DNA of 64,000 nucleotides from Phycisphaeraceae bacterium (GCA_019636555.1 JAHBXH010000001.1:3320928-3384927), one strand, 5' to 3'. Shown: positions 44,288 through 53,218, counted from the first letter of the stretch. Translations and numbers: made by a program. Notes: generated from the letters alone by a model not told the origin.

Positions 44288-45925
44288 ATGAAGGATCGTC
44301 CGGGTGTCATTCTGGTCGCTGCGGCACTTCTTTGCTTCGCCCTTTTTGCTGTCGGCGGACCTGTCGTTTGGGCCGGGGCCTCGGCACTGCGCGAAACGAA
44401 CCTCTTTGCTCCCCTCAAAACGGATCCCGGGCAGATCGTTTCGAACACCCCGTCCGAAACGTTCGAACTCCACTTTTTCTCGTGGTCACTGACACTTCAG
44501 ACGATCGCAACCGCATTGGGAATCGGGCTTTGCTCGACAGTGCTCGGATGGCCCCTTGCGTGGCTTCTCCGGATGCGTGGGTGGAGGTTTCTGCCGCTGG
44601 TCGCCACTCCCCTGCTGCTCCCAAATTACCTCGCATTCGGCGCGTACAACCTGCTCCGCGCGCCCGGAACGATTCTGGGCGACTGGCTGGAAAGGGCCGC
44701 AAGGGGAGATTCGGGCTGGATTCCGGTCTTCGCGGGCAAGGCGCTTGCCGCGGCATCGCTGAGCCTCTGGGCCGCCCCACTCGCCGGGATCACGCTCTCA
44801 ATTTGGCTCGCCCGGATCGAAACTTCCACGTTGGAGCAACTGACGCTTGATTCTCCGGGGAAGGCGAAGTGGTTCCTCGAGCGCGTCCGGCTCGGCGCAC
44901 CGGGAATTCTCGCGGCGATCACCATTGTCACGCTTCTCATGCTCGGGTCGGTGATCCCGTTGCACGTCGCACGGCTCGAGACACTTACGATCCGCGTTTG
45001 GCTGGCCATGGACTTGCTGCCTCAAGATCGGCAGTGGCGCGCCTGGATCACAGCGTGGCCGATGCTTCTGTTCGCGCTCATTGGTGCGTGGCTTTTCTGG
45101 CGGCTTTCCTGGCGAGATCGGCCCGATGTCGAACTCCGGACCGATGTTCGGCCCGAGTCGGTCCGTGGGCATTCCCTTCTTGGAGCGATTGGGATCTTCG
45201 CGCTGGGTGCGCTCGTGCCCCTCGGCCTGTTTGCTGTTCACCTCGCTTCGGCGGGCGGACTCCTCGGCTTCGTCCGGATCTACGCCGATCAATTGATCAA
45301 CAGCGCCGAAATCGCAACGAGCACCGGCGTTGCGGCTGTGCTTCTCATGCTCGCTGCCTGGATCGGAATGCTTTCGGGCCCATTCTCGCGCCGATTGGTG
45401 CGGCTTTCTCTCTTCGTGTTTGCTTTTGGCGCGCTGGCGCCGGGAATCATGATCGGTGTCTGGCTCGCGGCATTCGTTCGGCGCGTTTACCCGGCTCTCG
45501 AGGACTCGGCGGCCATCCTCGCAATCGCGCACCTCGTCCGATTCGGAATCGTCCCGATCGCGCTGGGATGCTGGCTCGCTTCGGGAGAAGCGCGTGAGCA
45601 AACCGATCAGCGCCGGTTGGATGGCGCAACGGGCGTCTTGGGTCTGCTTAAAGCGGCGATCGCGGGCAATTGGGCGGCACTCGGTGCCGGAGGGGCGATT
45701 GTCGCGATCCTCAGCTTTCATGAGATCGAATGTTCGATCGAACTACAACCGCCCGGCGTTGACACATTTGCGCGGGCGATACTCAATCAACTCCACTTTG
45801 CAAGAACGCAGGAATTGTCCGCCGCCGGACTGATCCTGCTGGGGGTCGGACTTGTCATCGGGGGTGTCACACTGTGGTTCCTCAGCCGGAGCGCCCGATT
45901 CTCCCGCCCGAATCCTCCATCGTGA
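44288..45925 (+). CDS. ABC transporter permease, FbpB-like double-domain type
   Basis: 545-residue integral membrane protein with about twelve spans in two halves, the layout of ferric-iron or thiamine-type permeases (FbpB/ThiP). The first half has an EAA-like loop in TSTLEQLTLDSPGKAKWFLERVRL..., the second in REQTDQRRLDGATGVLGLLKAAI, where the ATPase would dock. No ATPase or solute-binding protein lies beside it in this window, so substrate and partners are unknown. I choose the ATG at 44288 (GGAAG upstream); an in-frame TTG at 44264 is an alternative. It is the first gene of a long plus-strand run. Confidence 0.78.
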   Translation: MKDRPGVILVAAALLCFALFAVGGPVVWAGASALRETNLFAPLKTDPGQIVSNTPSETFELHFFSWSLTLQTIATALGIGLCSTVLGWPLAWLLRMRGWRFLPLVATPLLLPNYLAFGAYNLLRAPGTILGDWLERAARGDSGWIPVFAGKALAAASLSLWAAPLAGITLSIWLARIETSTLEQLTLDSPGKAKWFLERVRLGAPGILAAITIVTLLMLGSVIPLHVARLETLTIRVWLAMDLLPQDRQWRAWITAWPMLLFALIGAWLFWRLSWRDRPDVELRTDVRPESVRGHSLLGAIGIFALGALVPLGLFAVHLASAGGLLGFVRIYADQLINSAEIATSTGVAAVLLMLAAWIGMLSGPFSRRLVRLSLFVFAFGALAPGIMIGVWLAAFVRRVYPALEDSAAILAIAHLVRFGIVPIALGCWLASGEAREQTDQRRLDGATGVLGLLKAAIAGNWAALGAGGAIVAILSFHEIECSIELQPPGVDTFARAILNQLHFARTQELSAAGLILLGVGLVIGGVTLWFLSRSARFSRPNPPS

Positions 45926-46003
45926 GGCAGTGAAGCCTGTTTCTGGAACCACAGGTTGGGGAATCCGAACAACACCCGACGGGTTTTCGTAGGATGGGGC
46001 CGC

Positions 46004-47122
46004 ATGAACCGAAGGTGCGCGACAGCGCTGGTGCTTCTCACTGCTTCGGTTGCACTGTCGCTTGAATCTTGTGGCGACTCTACTTCCTCTGTCGCGAGTG
46101 CCCTGCCGGTGTCTCGCACGATCGGCGAAGTCGGGATCAGCCCGGGGCAATTCGCGTTTCCGCGTTGTCTTGACAGCGATCACCGCTCGATCTGGGTAAT
46201 CGATAAGGCGGCACGGGTTCAAAGGCTGGATGCCGACACGGGTCGCGCGATCAGCGGATGGCGCATGCCCGAGTTTGCCGCGGGAAAGCCGACTGGGATT
46301 TGCGTCTTCGATCCGACGGGCGACGACAAGGACGAGACGCTCTTCATACCGGACACACATTACCACCGCGTGCAGATCTACAAGCCGGGCGCGGATGGAA
46401 CCACCGAAAACGCGCCCGTCGCGAGTTTCGGAGCGTACGGAACGGGTGCGGGACAATTCATCTATCTGACCGATGTCGCGGTCCTGCCGGGAAAAGACGG
46501 ACGGACGGTGTCGCGTCTCTATGTGAGCGAGTACGGAGGCAACGACCGCATCTCGATCTACGAACCCGACGGCTCGGGTAACTTTTCGTTCGTGCGTTCG
46601 TTCGGCGAATTCGGCGACAGCGCGGACCCGAAAAAGATTCAATTCAGCAGGCCGCAGTCGATGGAAGTTGATGTTGCCCGCCGGCGGCTGGTCGTGACCG
46701 ACGCGTGCAACCATCGCATCGGCGTCTTCACGCTCGACGGCGAACTGATCCACTGGATTCCGGGGAGTGATGCGCTCACGGCGGACAAGACCGCGTTGCA
46801 CGATCATTCCGAGCTCTTCCGATATCCGTACGGGCTGGTTCTGCTGAGCGACGGGAGCGCCCTGATCAGCGAGCAGGGCGCGGCGCGCATCACGCGCGTC
46901 GATCTTGAATCCGGCAAAGTTCTCGAGCGAACCGGCAAGCCGGGCCGGGGCGACGGAGAACTTATCACGCCATGGGGCGTGACGGTTCACAACGCCGACG
47001 CGTTCGCGCTCGATTCGGGCAACAACCGCGTGCTTTGTTTCCGTGCGCCGCTCGATCGCCTCGCGCATCCGAATCATGTGGCGGCGGCGCCGAATTCCCG
47101 CCAGCGTGAGGGCAACCCATGA
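46004..47122 (+). CDS. Exported NHL-repeat protein
   Basis: 372-residue predicted exported propeller. The signal peptide (CATALVLLTASVALSLESCG) ends in a possible but non-standard lipobox (LESC). NHL-type blades recur through the protein: SPGQFAFPRCLDSD, AGQFIYLTDVAVLP, RPQSMEVDVARRRLVVTDACNHRI, GDGELITPWGVTVHN. This family usually binds ligand or protein outside the cytoplasm. The ATG at 46004 has AGGA 9 bases upstream. The stop overlaps the start of the VWA gene by 4 bases (ATGA), so the two are coupled and probably act together. Confidence 0.85.
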   Translation: MNRRCATALVLLTASVALSLESCGDSTSSVASALPVSRTIGEVGISPGQFAFPRCLDSDHRSIWVIDKAARVQRLDADTGRAISGWRMPEFAAGKPTGICVFDPTGDDKDETLFIPDTHYHRVQIYKPGADGTTENAPVASFGAYGTGAGQFIYLTDVAVLPGKDGRTVSRLYVSEYGGNDRISIYEPDGSGNFSFVRSFGEFGDSADPKKIQFSRPQSMEVDVARRRLVVTDACNHRIGVFTLDGELIHWIPGSDALTADKTALHDHSELFRYPYGLVLLSDGSALISEQGAARITRVDLESGKVLERTGKPGRGDGELITPWGVTVHNADAFALDSGNNRVLCFRAPLDRLAHPNHVAAAPNSRQREGNP

Positions 47123-50097
47123 CTCCCACGCTGGGCGCCCTGGTGGTCGGCCCTGTTCAATTCGATTCGCCGGGATGGCTCGCCGTCGGCGCCGTGCTTG
47201 CCGCGCTTTCGGTCCTGATGGCCGTTCGCAGCATCGCCGGGCTCGGCCCGGTTGCGCGGTGGGTTTCGCTCGGCGCACGCGTACTCCTGCTGCTGCTGTT
47301 GTTCGCGACGCTCGCGGAGCCGCAGCTCCGGCGCGTGGGAAAAGGCGTCGCGATTCTCAATGTTCTTGACGCGAGCCAATCGGTGCCCGCCGACCTTCAG
47401 AATCGGGTCGATCGATTCCTCGAGCACGCGCGCGAGCTCGACCCGCGCGAAGACGATCGGATGGGGACGATTACGGTCGGACGCACCGCGATTGTGCAGC
47501 AGCTTCCGAGCAAGACAAACAAAGTCGTCGAGCGTCAGAACGTGGGCGCGGCAGACGCGACGAATCTTGCTTCGGGCGTGCGGATGGCGCTCGCGCTGCC
47601 TGTCGATGACGCGGCGCGGCGAATCGTGCTCGCGACGGACGGCAACGAGACGGAAGATTCGCTGATCAGTGCCGCCGAGGCGGCCCGCGCCGCGGGCGTT
47701 CCGATCGATGTCTTGCCGTTGCGTTTCCGCTACGACAGCGAAGTGCTTGTGGACCGGCTTGTCGCGCCCGCAACGGCGCGTCAAGGCGAAACGATGAGCC
47801 TGCGCGCGGTGATCCAGTCCACCAAGGCCGTCAGCGGCAAGCTGGTCATCACACTCAACGGGCAGCCCATCGATCTTTCCGGCAACGGCTCGATGCTCGG
47901 AATGGACATCGATCTCAAACCGGGGTCGAACGTATTCACAGTTCCGGTAATCGCGCCGCGCCACGGCGCACAGGAATTTCGGGCGATCTTCGAACCGCAC
48001 TTGTCCGGGGGTCGACCGGAGGGAGACACGGTCCTCGAAAACAACGTCGCCAGCGCGGTCACGTTCGTCAGCGGCGAGGGCCGCGTGCTGGTGATTTCTT
48101 CGAGCGAGAAGGAATCGACGGAACTGGTCGCGGTCCTCAACAAGTCGGGGATCCGAACGGAGGAGGTTACGCCGGAGGCCGCGCCGCGCACGCTCACCGA
48201 GTGGAGCGCGTTCGACGCGGTCGTTCTCGTCAATCAGCCCGCGTTCAATTTCAGCCTTGCCCAGCAGGAAGAACTGAAGCGTTACGTCCAAGATTCCGGC
48301 GGCGGGCTTGTCATGACCGGAGGCCCCGACGCACTCGGCGCGGGAGGCTGGATCGGATCACCGGTGGAAGATGCGCTCCCGGTCCGGCTCGATCCGCCCC
48401 AGAAACGCCAGCTTCCGAAGGGCGCGCTCGTCATCATCACGCACTCGGTCGAGATGCCCAACGGCGTCTACTACGGAAAGCAAACGGCGATCGCCGCGAT
48501 CTCGGCGCTCTCGCGGCTCGACCTCGCCGGCCTCATCGAATACAACCCGATGTACAGCACGGACTGGGCGTACCCGCTGCGCGAGGTGGGCGACGGCTCG
48601 GCGATCAAGCGTGCGGTGAACAACCTTGTGTTCGGCGACATGCCCGATTTCACGCCGGTTGTGCGCCTGGCCTATCAGGGACTCGTCAAGGCCAACGCGG
48701 GCCAGAAGCATGTCATCATCATTTCGGACGGCGATCCGCAGCCGCCGCCCGTTTCTTTATTGCAGGATTACGTCAACGCCAAAATCACGATCTCGACTGT
48801 CGGCGTCTTCCCGCATTCTGGAATGGACACGCGGAAGATGTCGGACATGGCGAAGTTCACGGGCGGCCGCCACTACGACGTGAACACGCAGCAGGCGCTC
48901 GCGACGCTGCCGCAGATTTTCACGAAAGAAGCGCAGACCGTGAAGCGCCCGCTGATCTGGGAAGGCGATCCATTCTCCCCGACGATCGCGGGCGGAGTTC
49001 TTGACACGCTTCGTGGCGTGAAGTCGGTTCCTCCGGTGCACGGATATGTCGTTGCCGCGGACCGCGAGGGACTCTCGCAAGTCACGCTGCGCGGCAAAGA
49101 AAACGACGCGATCGGCGCGCAGTGGCAGTTCGGCCTCGGGCGCAGCATCGTTTTCGCGAGCGATGTCAGCACGCGCTGGGCGGGCGACTGGGTTTCGTGG
49201 CCCGGGTTCAAGAGTTTCTGGGAGCAGCAGATCCGCTGGGCGATGAGGCCGAGCGGTTCGCCCAATGTGCGCGTGACCACGGAAGTGCAGGGCGCCAATG
49301 CGCGGATCTTTATTGATGCGCTCGATACCAAGGGCGAACGGCTGAACTTTGCCGCGTTCCGCGGGCGCATCGCGATGCCCGACGGCACGAGCCAATCGGT
49401 CGATATCCGGCAGGTCGGGCCGGGGCGCTATGAGGGCGTCGTCAAGAATCCGCCGCCGGGCACCTCAATCGTCGGGCTTGTGTACGCCGCGCCCGGTGAT
49501 AACGGCCAGATCGAGGGATCGGTGCAGGCCGCGATCAATCGCCCGTTCGCGGATGAATTCCGCGTGCTGGAAGACAACTTCGCTTTGCTTGAACAAGTAC
49601 GGTCGATCACAGGCGGGCGGCTTCTGACAGACGACCCAACGAAGAACGATCTCTGGTCGCGCGAAGGTTTGAAGATGCCGGTGGCGCTGCGCCCGATCTG
49701 GAGTTGGCTCGCGCTCGCCGCGGCAGCAGTATTCCTGGTCGATGTCGGTGTGCGCCGAGTGCGGATCGATCTGCTCGCGATGGCGCGGGCGCTCCAGCGC
49801 TTCGTGTCTCCGCACAAGAACAAGCAGAGCCAGCAGATCGATCGGTTGCAAGCAGCACGCGAAGCGGCGCGCCAGACGATGGCGTCGCGCTCGGGAGAAC
49901 CGGAAACATCAAGCGCCGCTGTCAAGTTCGAAGCGGAGCCGGGCACGAGGCCCACAGCGCCCATCGTCGATGTTTCCCGCCCCGCCGAAACCAAACCTGC
50001 CGCGGCACAGCAAGCCCAGGAAAAGAAGGACGCTTCGGAAGGAATGTCCGCGCTCCTCAAAGCCAAGAAACGCGCACGGGATGAGATGAACGAATAG
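47119..50097 (+). CDS. Large membrane protein with VWA and amidotransferase-like domains
   Basis: 992-residue inner-membrane protein. Two N-terminal spans (about 20-65) precede a von Willebrand factor A domain with the metal-site motif DASQS at residues 84-88 and ATDGNE. Then come a beta-sandwich region and a class-I glutamine-amidotransferase-like domain (about 320-420: RVLVISSS, DSGGGLVMTGGPDALG) that lacks a catalytic Cys, which is typical of this family. A further VWA-like half (HVIIISDGDPQPPP) and beta domains follow, with one more span near residue 870 and a charged tail. It belongs with the MoxR and DUF58 proteins next door. It probably senses or assembles envelope complexes; the exact role is unknown. 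Confidence 0.85.
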   Translation: MTPTLGALVVGPVQFDSPGWLAVGAVLAALSVLMAVRSIAGLGPVARWVSLGARVLLLLLLFATLAEPQLRRVGKGVAILNVLDASQSVPADLQNRVDRFLEHARELDPREDDRMGTITVGRTAIVQQLPSKTNKVVERQNVGAADATNLASGVRMALALPVDDAARRIVLATDGNETEDSLISAAEAARAAGVPIDVLPLRFRYDSEVLVDRLVAPATARQGETMSLRAVIQSTKAVSGKLVITLNGQPIDLSGNGSMLGMDIDLKPGSNVFTVPVIAPRHGAQEFRAIFEPHLSGGRPEGDTVLENNVASAVTFVSGEGRVLVISSSEKESTELVAVLNKSGIRTEEVTPEAAPRTLTEWSAFDAVVLVNQPAFNFSLAQQEELKRYVQDSGGGLVMTGGPDALGAGGWIGSPVEDALPVRLDPPQKRQLPKGALVIITHSVEMPNGVYYGKQTAIAAISALSRLDLAGLIEYNPMYSTDWAYPLREVGDGSAIKRAVNNLVFGDMPDFTPVVRLAYQGLVKANAGQKHVIIISDGDPQPPPVSLLQDYVNAKITISTVGVFPHSGMDTRKMSDMAKFTGGRHYDVNTQQALATLPQIFTKEAQTVKRPLIWEGDPFSPTIAGGVLDTLRGVKSVPPVHGYVVAADREGLSQVTLRGKENDAIGAQWQFGLGRSIVFASDVSTRWAGDWVSWPGFKSFWEQQIRWAMRPSGSPNVRVTTEVQGANARIFIDALDTKGERLNFAAFRGRIAMPDGTSQSVDIRQVGPGRYEGVVKNPPPGTSIVGLVYAAPGDNGQIEGSVQAAINRPFADEFRVLEDNFALLEQVRSITGGRLLTDDPTKNDLWSREGLKMPVALRPIWSWLALAAAAVFLVDVGVRRVRIDLLAMARALQRFVSPHKNKQSQQIDRLQAAREAARQTMASRSGEPETSSAAVKFEAEPGTRPTAPIVDVSRPAETKPAAAQQAQEKKDASEGMSALLKAKKRARDEMNE

Positions 50098-50100
50098 GAA

Positions 50101-50132
50101 AGGTGTCGAGGTGCCAAGGTGACGAGGTTTCG
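50101..50132. repeat. 8-bp tandem repeats (AGGTNNCN) before moxR
   Basis: AGGTGTCG, AGGTGCCA, AGGTGACG and AGGTTTCG are four contiguous 8-bp units in the 133-base spacer between the VWA gene and moxR. A different unit from the AGTGCCN array in accB-accC but of the same style. Function unknown. Confidence 0.75.
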
Positions 50133-50230
50133 AGGAAAGACGAATATCACGCGAATCCCACTCTTCCGCATGCCCTGATCTGTTTCAACGCCAGACTTGA
50201 ATTCGAGACTGAAAGGATCCAGAACTCCCC

Positions 50231-51289
50231 ATGACCCCAACCACCTTCCCCCCACACCCCCACACCGAAATGTCGCCTGAACAGGTCAAGGCCGCGTGCG
50301 AAAACTTTCGCAAGACCTTCTCCAGTTTGAAATCTGAGATCGGAAAAGTCGTCGTCGGACACTCCGACGTCGTCGAGGCCGTGCTCATCTCGCTCTTCGC
50401 CGGCGGCAACGTGCTGCTCGAAGGCGTGCCGGGCCTGGGAAAGACACTGCTCGTGCGCACGCTGGCGCGAACCCTGACCCTGCCGTTCAGCCGCATTCAG
50501 TTCACACCCGACCTGATGCCGGCGGACGTGATCGGCACGAACATCGTCATGGAAGACCCGGCGACAGGGCGTCGCAAGTTTGAGTTTCAGCGCGGGCCGA
50601 TTTTTGCTCAGGTGGTGCTGGCGGACGAAATCAACCGCGCCACGCCGAAGACACAATCCGCGCTGCTCGAAGCGATGCAGGAGCGGAGCGTGACGGTCGC
50701 CGGCGTTTCGTACAAACTCGAGAAGCCGTTCCTCGTGCTCGCGACGCAGAACCCGATCGAGCAGGAAGGGACCTACCCGCTGCCGGAAGCCCAGCTCGAC
50801 CGCTTCATCTTCAAGATCGTGGTCGGCTACAGCAAGCTCGACGACCTGATCACCATCCTCGATCGCACGACCGGGCAGGACAATCCGGATGCGAGCCCCG
50901 TGCTGGACGGGCCCGGGATTCTGCAGGCGCAGGACCTGGTGCGCGGCGTGATCGTCGCGCCGCACGTGAAGGACTTCGTCGCCCGGCTGGTGCTCGCGAC
51001 GCACCCCGGAACGCAGACCGCCGCGGGCGGAACCGACGGACCGACGAACAAGTACATCCGGTGCGGCGCTTCACCCCGTGCGGCACAGGCGCTCCTGCTC
51101 GGCGCGAAAGTGAAGGCGCTGATCGACGGGCGATTCCACGCGAGCTACGCGGATGTGAAGTCGATTGCCGCGCTCTCGCTGAGACACCGGCTGCTCATGA
51201 ACTTCGAAGCGGAAGCGGACAAAGTGGACCCGGACGCGATCGTGCGGCAGATCCTGGAATTGACGCCGACGGGGCCGGAGAAGAAATAA
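50231..51289 (+). CDS. moxR: MoxR-family AAA+ ATPase
   Basis: 352-residue AAA+ ATPase of the MoxR type, a chaperone-like motor that works with VWA proteins. Walker A GVPGLGKT near residue 66, Walker B with VVLADEINRATPKTQSALLE, sensor LATQNPIEQEGTYPLPEAQLDRF, and the C-terminal lid RCGASPRAAQALL. Complete. The start context (CCCCATGACC) lacks a strong ribosome site. It follows the VWA gene by 133 bases. DUF58 normally follows directly; here a repeat arm begins one base after the stop codon and 957 bases intervene. Confidence 0.95.
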   Translation: MTPTTFPPHPHTEMSPEQVKAACENFRKTFSSLKSEIGKVVVGHSDVVEAVLISLFAGGNVLLEGVPGLGKTLLVRTLARTLTLPFSRIQFTPDLMPADVIGTNIVMEDPATGRRKFEFQRGPIFAQVVLADEINRATPKTQSALLEAMQERSVTVAGVSYKLEKPFLVLATQNPIEQEGTYPLPEAQLDRFIFKIVVGYSKLDDLITILDRTTGQDNPDASPVLDGPGILQAQDLVRGVIVAPHVKDFVARLVLATHPGTQTAAGGTDGPTNKYIRCGASPRAAQALLLGAKVKALIDGRFHASYADVKSIAALSLRHRLLMNFEAEADKVDPDAIVRQILELTPTGPEKK

Positions 51290-51290
51290 A

Positions 51291-51338
51291 CAGAGAGAAC
51301 GCGGAGTGCGCGGAGGAAGCGGAGTTTCGCGGAGAAAT
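51291..51338. repeat. Left arm of GCGGAG inverted repeat
   Basis: CAGAGAGAACGCGGAGTGCG, then CGGAGGAAGCGGAGTTTCGCGGAG: four GCGGAG units of 9-10 bp. It is the imperfect reverse complement of 51797-51840 and of 52197-52239. It starts one base after the moxR stop and ends just before the GxxExxY start codon. Confidence 0.88.
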
Positions 51339-51340
51339 GC

Positions 51341-51808
51341 ATGGAGAGTGTTCAAAAACAACACTTGGGGCCAAGCGACGTTCCCGCAGAATGGAATCGT
51401 CTAACCAACTCAGTGATCGGAGCCGCGATGGCGGTGCATTCTGAGCTCGGGCCAGGTCTGCTCGAGAAGTTCTATGAACTCGCCTTCTGCCGCGAGCTTG
51501 AACTACGGCAAATCGCGTTCGTCCGCCAGTTTCCAATACGCCTGATGTACAAGGGCGCGCCGCTCGGTGACCAATACGTCGATCTTGTCGTGGCTGGTCT
51601 CATCGTGATCGAGTTGAAATCTGTAGAGAATGTTTCAGACACCCACCTCGCACAACTGAAGAGCTATATGCGCTCCGCCAAGCTACCTCTCGGCCTCATC
51701 TTCAACTTCAACGTCGCAAGGCTGAAAGACGGAATGTACCGCCGAGTCTTGACGCGCGATACTCCACTTCCTTCTGCGTTCTTCAAGTCCGATCCCCTCT
51801 CCGTGTAA
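51341..51808 (+). CDS. GxxExxY protein, PD-(D/E)XK nuclease-like
   Basis: 155-residue protein of the GxxExxY family. The name-giving motif is GLLEKFY (G39, E42, Y45) within AVHSELGPGLLEKFYELAF. A PD-(D/E)XK-type core follows: VDLVVAGLIVIELKS, with Asp81, Glu91 and Lys93 as the candidate catalytic set. The family resembles endonucleases in fold; its role is not established. The start follows the left arm by two bases and the last codons reach the right arm, so the gene occupies the whole interior. Neighbouring operon genes have an unrelated function, hence it is probably an intruder. Confidence 0.9.
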   Translation: MESVQKQHLGPSDVPAEWNRLTNSVIGAAMAVHSELGPGLLEKFYELAFCRELELRQIAFVRQFPIRLMYKGAPLGDQYVDLVVAGLIVIELKSVENVSDTHLAQLKSYMRSAKLPLGLIFNFNVARLKDGMYRRVLTRDTPLPSAFFKSDPLSV

Positions 51809-51840
51809 CTCCGCTTCCTCTGCGCCCTCCGCGTTCTCTC
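51797..51840. repeat. Right arm 1 of GCGGAG inverted repeat
   Basis: CTCTCCGTGTAACTCCGCTT then CCTCTGCGCCCTCCGCGTTC: the reverse complement of the left arm with few mismatches. It overlaps the last 12 bases of the GxxExxY gene, including its stop codon TAA. Confidence 0.88.
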
Positions 51841-51871
51841 GAATTCAGTTTGTCGATGTCAGAGAGTGACC

Positions 51872-52174
51872 ATGCAGGAAACACGTGAAATCGCAGTCCC
51901 CAACGACGCAATGGCTGATCCTGACGCCCACGAAGTGCTTCGTGCCTGGACAGACCGAACGGAGTACGTGCGAATTGCAGGTCGCCTTTACAAGGATCCG
52001 GCTACCTGGGGCCATTTGTTGTGTCAGATCGCACGCCACGTGGCACGCGCATACGACCTCAATGGCTTCAATTCACGCGAAGAAGTGCTTGGCGCGATCC
52101 ACAAACAGTTCAATGAAACTTGGGAGGAGGCGGATGATGGAACGGGATCGCTCTCAACAAACGGACAAGCCTGA
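51872..52174 (+). CDS. DUF5076 family small protein
   Basis: 100-residue protein with the DUF5076 pattern: HEVLRAWTDRTEYVRIA early, then DPATWGHLLCQIARHVARAY in the middle. Family members are small cytoplasmic proteins of unknown function. The ATG at 51872 is preferred to the GTG at 51866; ribosome site weak. It sits between the two right-hand repeat arms, behind the GxxExxY gene. Whether it is part of the same module or an older gene of the operon cannot be decided from one copy. It adds no MoxR-type motif. Confidence 0.75.
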   Translation: MQETREIAVPNDAMADPDAHEVLRAWTDRTEYVRIAGRLYKDPATWGHLLCQIARHVARAYDLNGFNSREEVLGAIHKQFNETWEEADDGTGSLSTNGQA

Positions 52175-52196
52175 ATTGACGCTCGCCGAGCGTCTC

Positions 52197-52239
52197 CCCT
52201 CCGCGTAACTCCGCCGACTCCGCCCCTCCGCGTTCTCTC
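52197..52239. repeat. Right arm 2 of GCGGAG inverted repeat
   Basis: CTCCGCGTAACTCCGCCGAC followed by TCCGCCCCTCCGCGTTCTCT. Same orientation as arm 1 and inverted to the left arm. It ends 7 bases before the DUF58 start codon, so that gene's ribosome-binding region is repeat sequence without a Shine-Dalgarno site. Confidence 0.88.
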
Positions 52240-52246
52240 CCTTCCC

Positions 52247-53218
52247 ATGCTCCGCACCTCTTCCATCTCCCGCCCCACCAAGCTCGAAGATCTTCTATCT
52301 TCCAAGGAGATCGCTCGCCTCGATCCGCTGGATCTCGCGTCCCGTCGCGTTTTCTTCGGCAAGCTCAAGGGCGAACGCCGCTCCAAGAAGCGCGGCCACT
52401 CCGTCGAGTTCGCCGATCACCGGCCGTACGTCACCGGCGACGACCTGCGACACATCGATTGGAACATCTTCGGCCGGCTCGACAAACTCTTCCTCAAGCT
52501 CTTCCTCGAGGAAGAAGACCTCTCGCTGCACGTCGTACTCGACGCGTCCGCGTCTTCCGACTGCGGCGAACCGAACAAGTTCCACTTCATGCAGCGCTGC
52601 GCGATGGCGCTCGGCTACGTCGGGCTTGTGAATCTCAATCGTGTTGCCGCGACGGTGATGTCGGGGATCGATGCGGATGCCCCCGACGAGAAGCCAAAGT
52701 CGGGCGCGCAGGCTCCGCCCGCGGCGTCCATTCGCGCGCTCAGGGACCTGCGCGGTCGCCGTCGCGTGCACGATCTCGCGCGGTTCCTGTGCGCGGTTCG
52801 GCCCGGGGGCGTGCTGAATTTCCGCACCGCCGCGGAACGCATCGCGCTCTCGCGCCGGGGCAAGGGAGTCATGGTCGTCTTCTCCGATTTCTTCTTTAAG
52901 GATGGTTACGAAGACGGCTTGCGCCTGCTCGCCGGACACGGGTACGACCTGATTCTCGTGCAGGTGCTCAGCCCGCAGGAACTCGAGCCGCCGATCAAGG
53001 GCGATCTTCGCCTCAAGGACATCGAAGATGCCGACACCGCCGAGGTCACGATCAGTGCGCCGCTCTTGAAGCGCTATCAGGCAAATCTTTCCGCGTACTG
53101 CCAGAAACTCCGCGAGTTTGCACTCCGGCGTGACATGGCTCTGCTCACGGTTCGCAGCGACATGCCGGTCGATGCGCTTGTGGCCGATCAATTGCGCCGA
53201 CTGGGGGTGCTGAAATGA
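52247..53218 (+). CDS. DUF58 domain protein (MoxR partner)
   Basis: 323-residue protein of the DUF58 family, usually encoded beside MoxR. Family signatures are clear: RSKKRGHSVEFADHRPYVTG, DDLRHIDWNIFGRLDKLFLK, then EEEDLSLHVVLDASASSD with a VWA-like metal motif. A segment GKGVMVVFSDFFFKDGYEDG fits the second part of the VWA-like fold. Unlike many members it lacks an N-terminal membrane anchor, so it is probably cytoplasmic. The stop overlaps the next start by 4 bases. It is separated from moxR by the GxxExxY/DUF5076 segment, unlike the usual tight coupling. Confidence 0.93.
   Translation: MLRTSSISRPTKLEDLLSSKEIARLDPLDLASRRVFFGKLKGERRSKKRGHSVEFADHRPYVTGDDLRHIDWNIFGRLDKLFLKLFLEEEDLSLHVVLDASASSDCGEPNKFHFMQRCAMALGYVGLVNLNRVAATVMSGIDADAPDEKPKSGAQAPPAASIRALRDLRGRRRVHDLARFLCAVRPGGVLNFRTAAERIALSRRGKGVMVVFSDFFFKDGYEDGLRLLAGHGYDLILVQVLSPQELEPPIKGDLRLKDIEDADTAEVTISAPLLKRYQANLSAYCQKLREFALRRDMALLTVRSDMPVDALVADQLRRLGVLK

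Larger units (their letters stand above)
51291..51840 (+). mobile_element. Possible mobile module: inverted arms around a GxxExxY gene
   Basis: A 550-base unit with inverted GCGGAG arms at both ends and one gene encoding a nuclease-like GxxExxY protein. It lies precisely in the junction of moxR and DUF58. No target-site duplication or transposase is visible, so mobility is inference from arm symmetry, insertion position and the presence of the related noncoding family elsewhere in the window. Confidence 0.4.
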
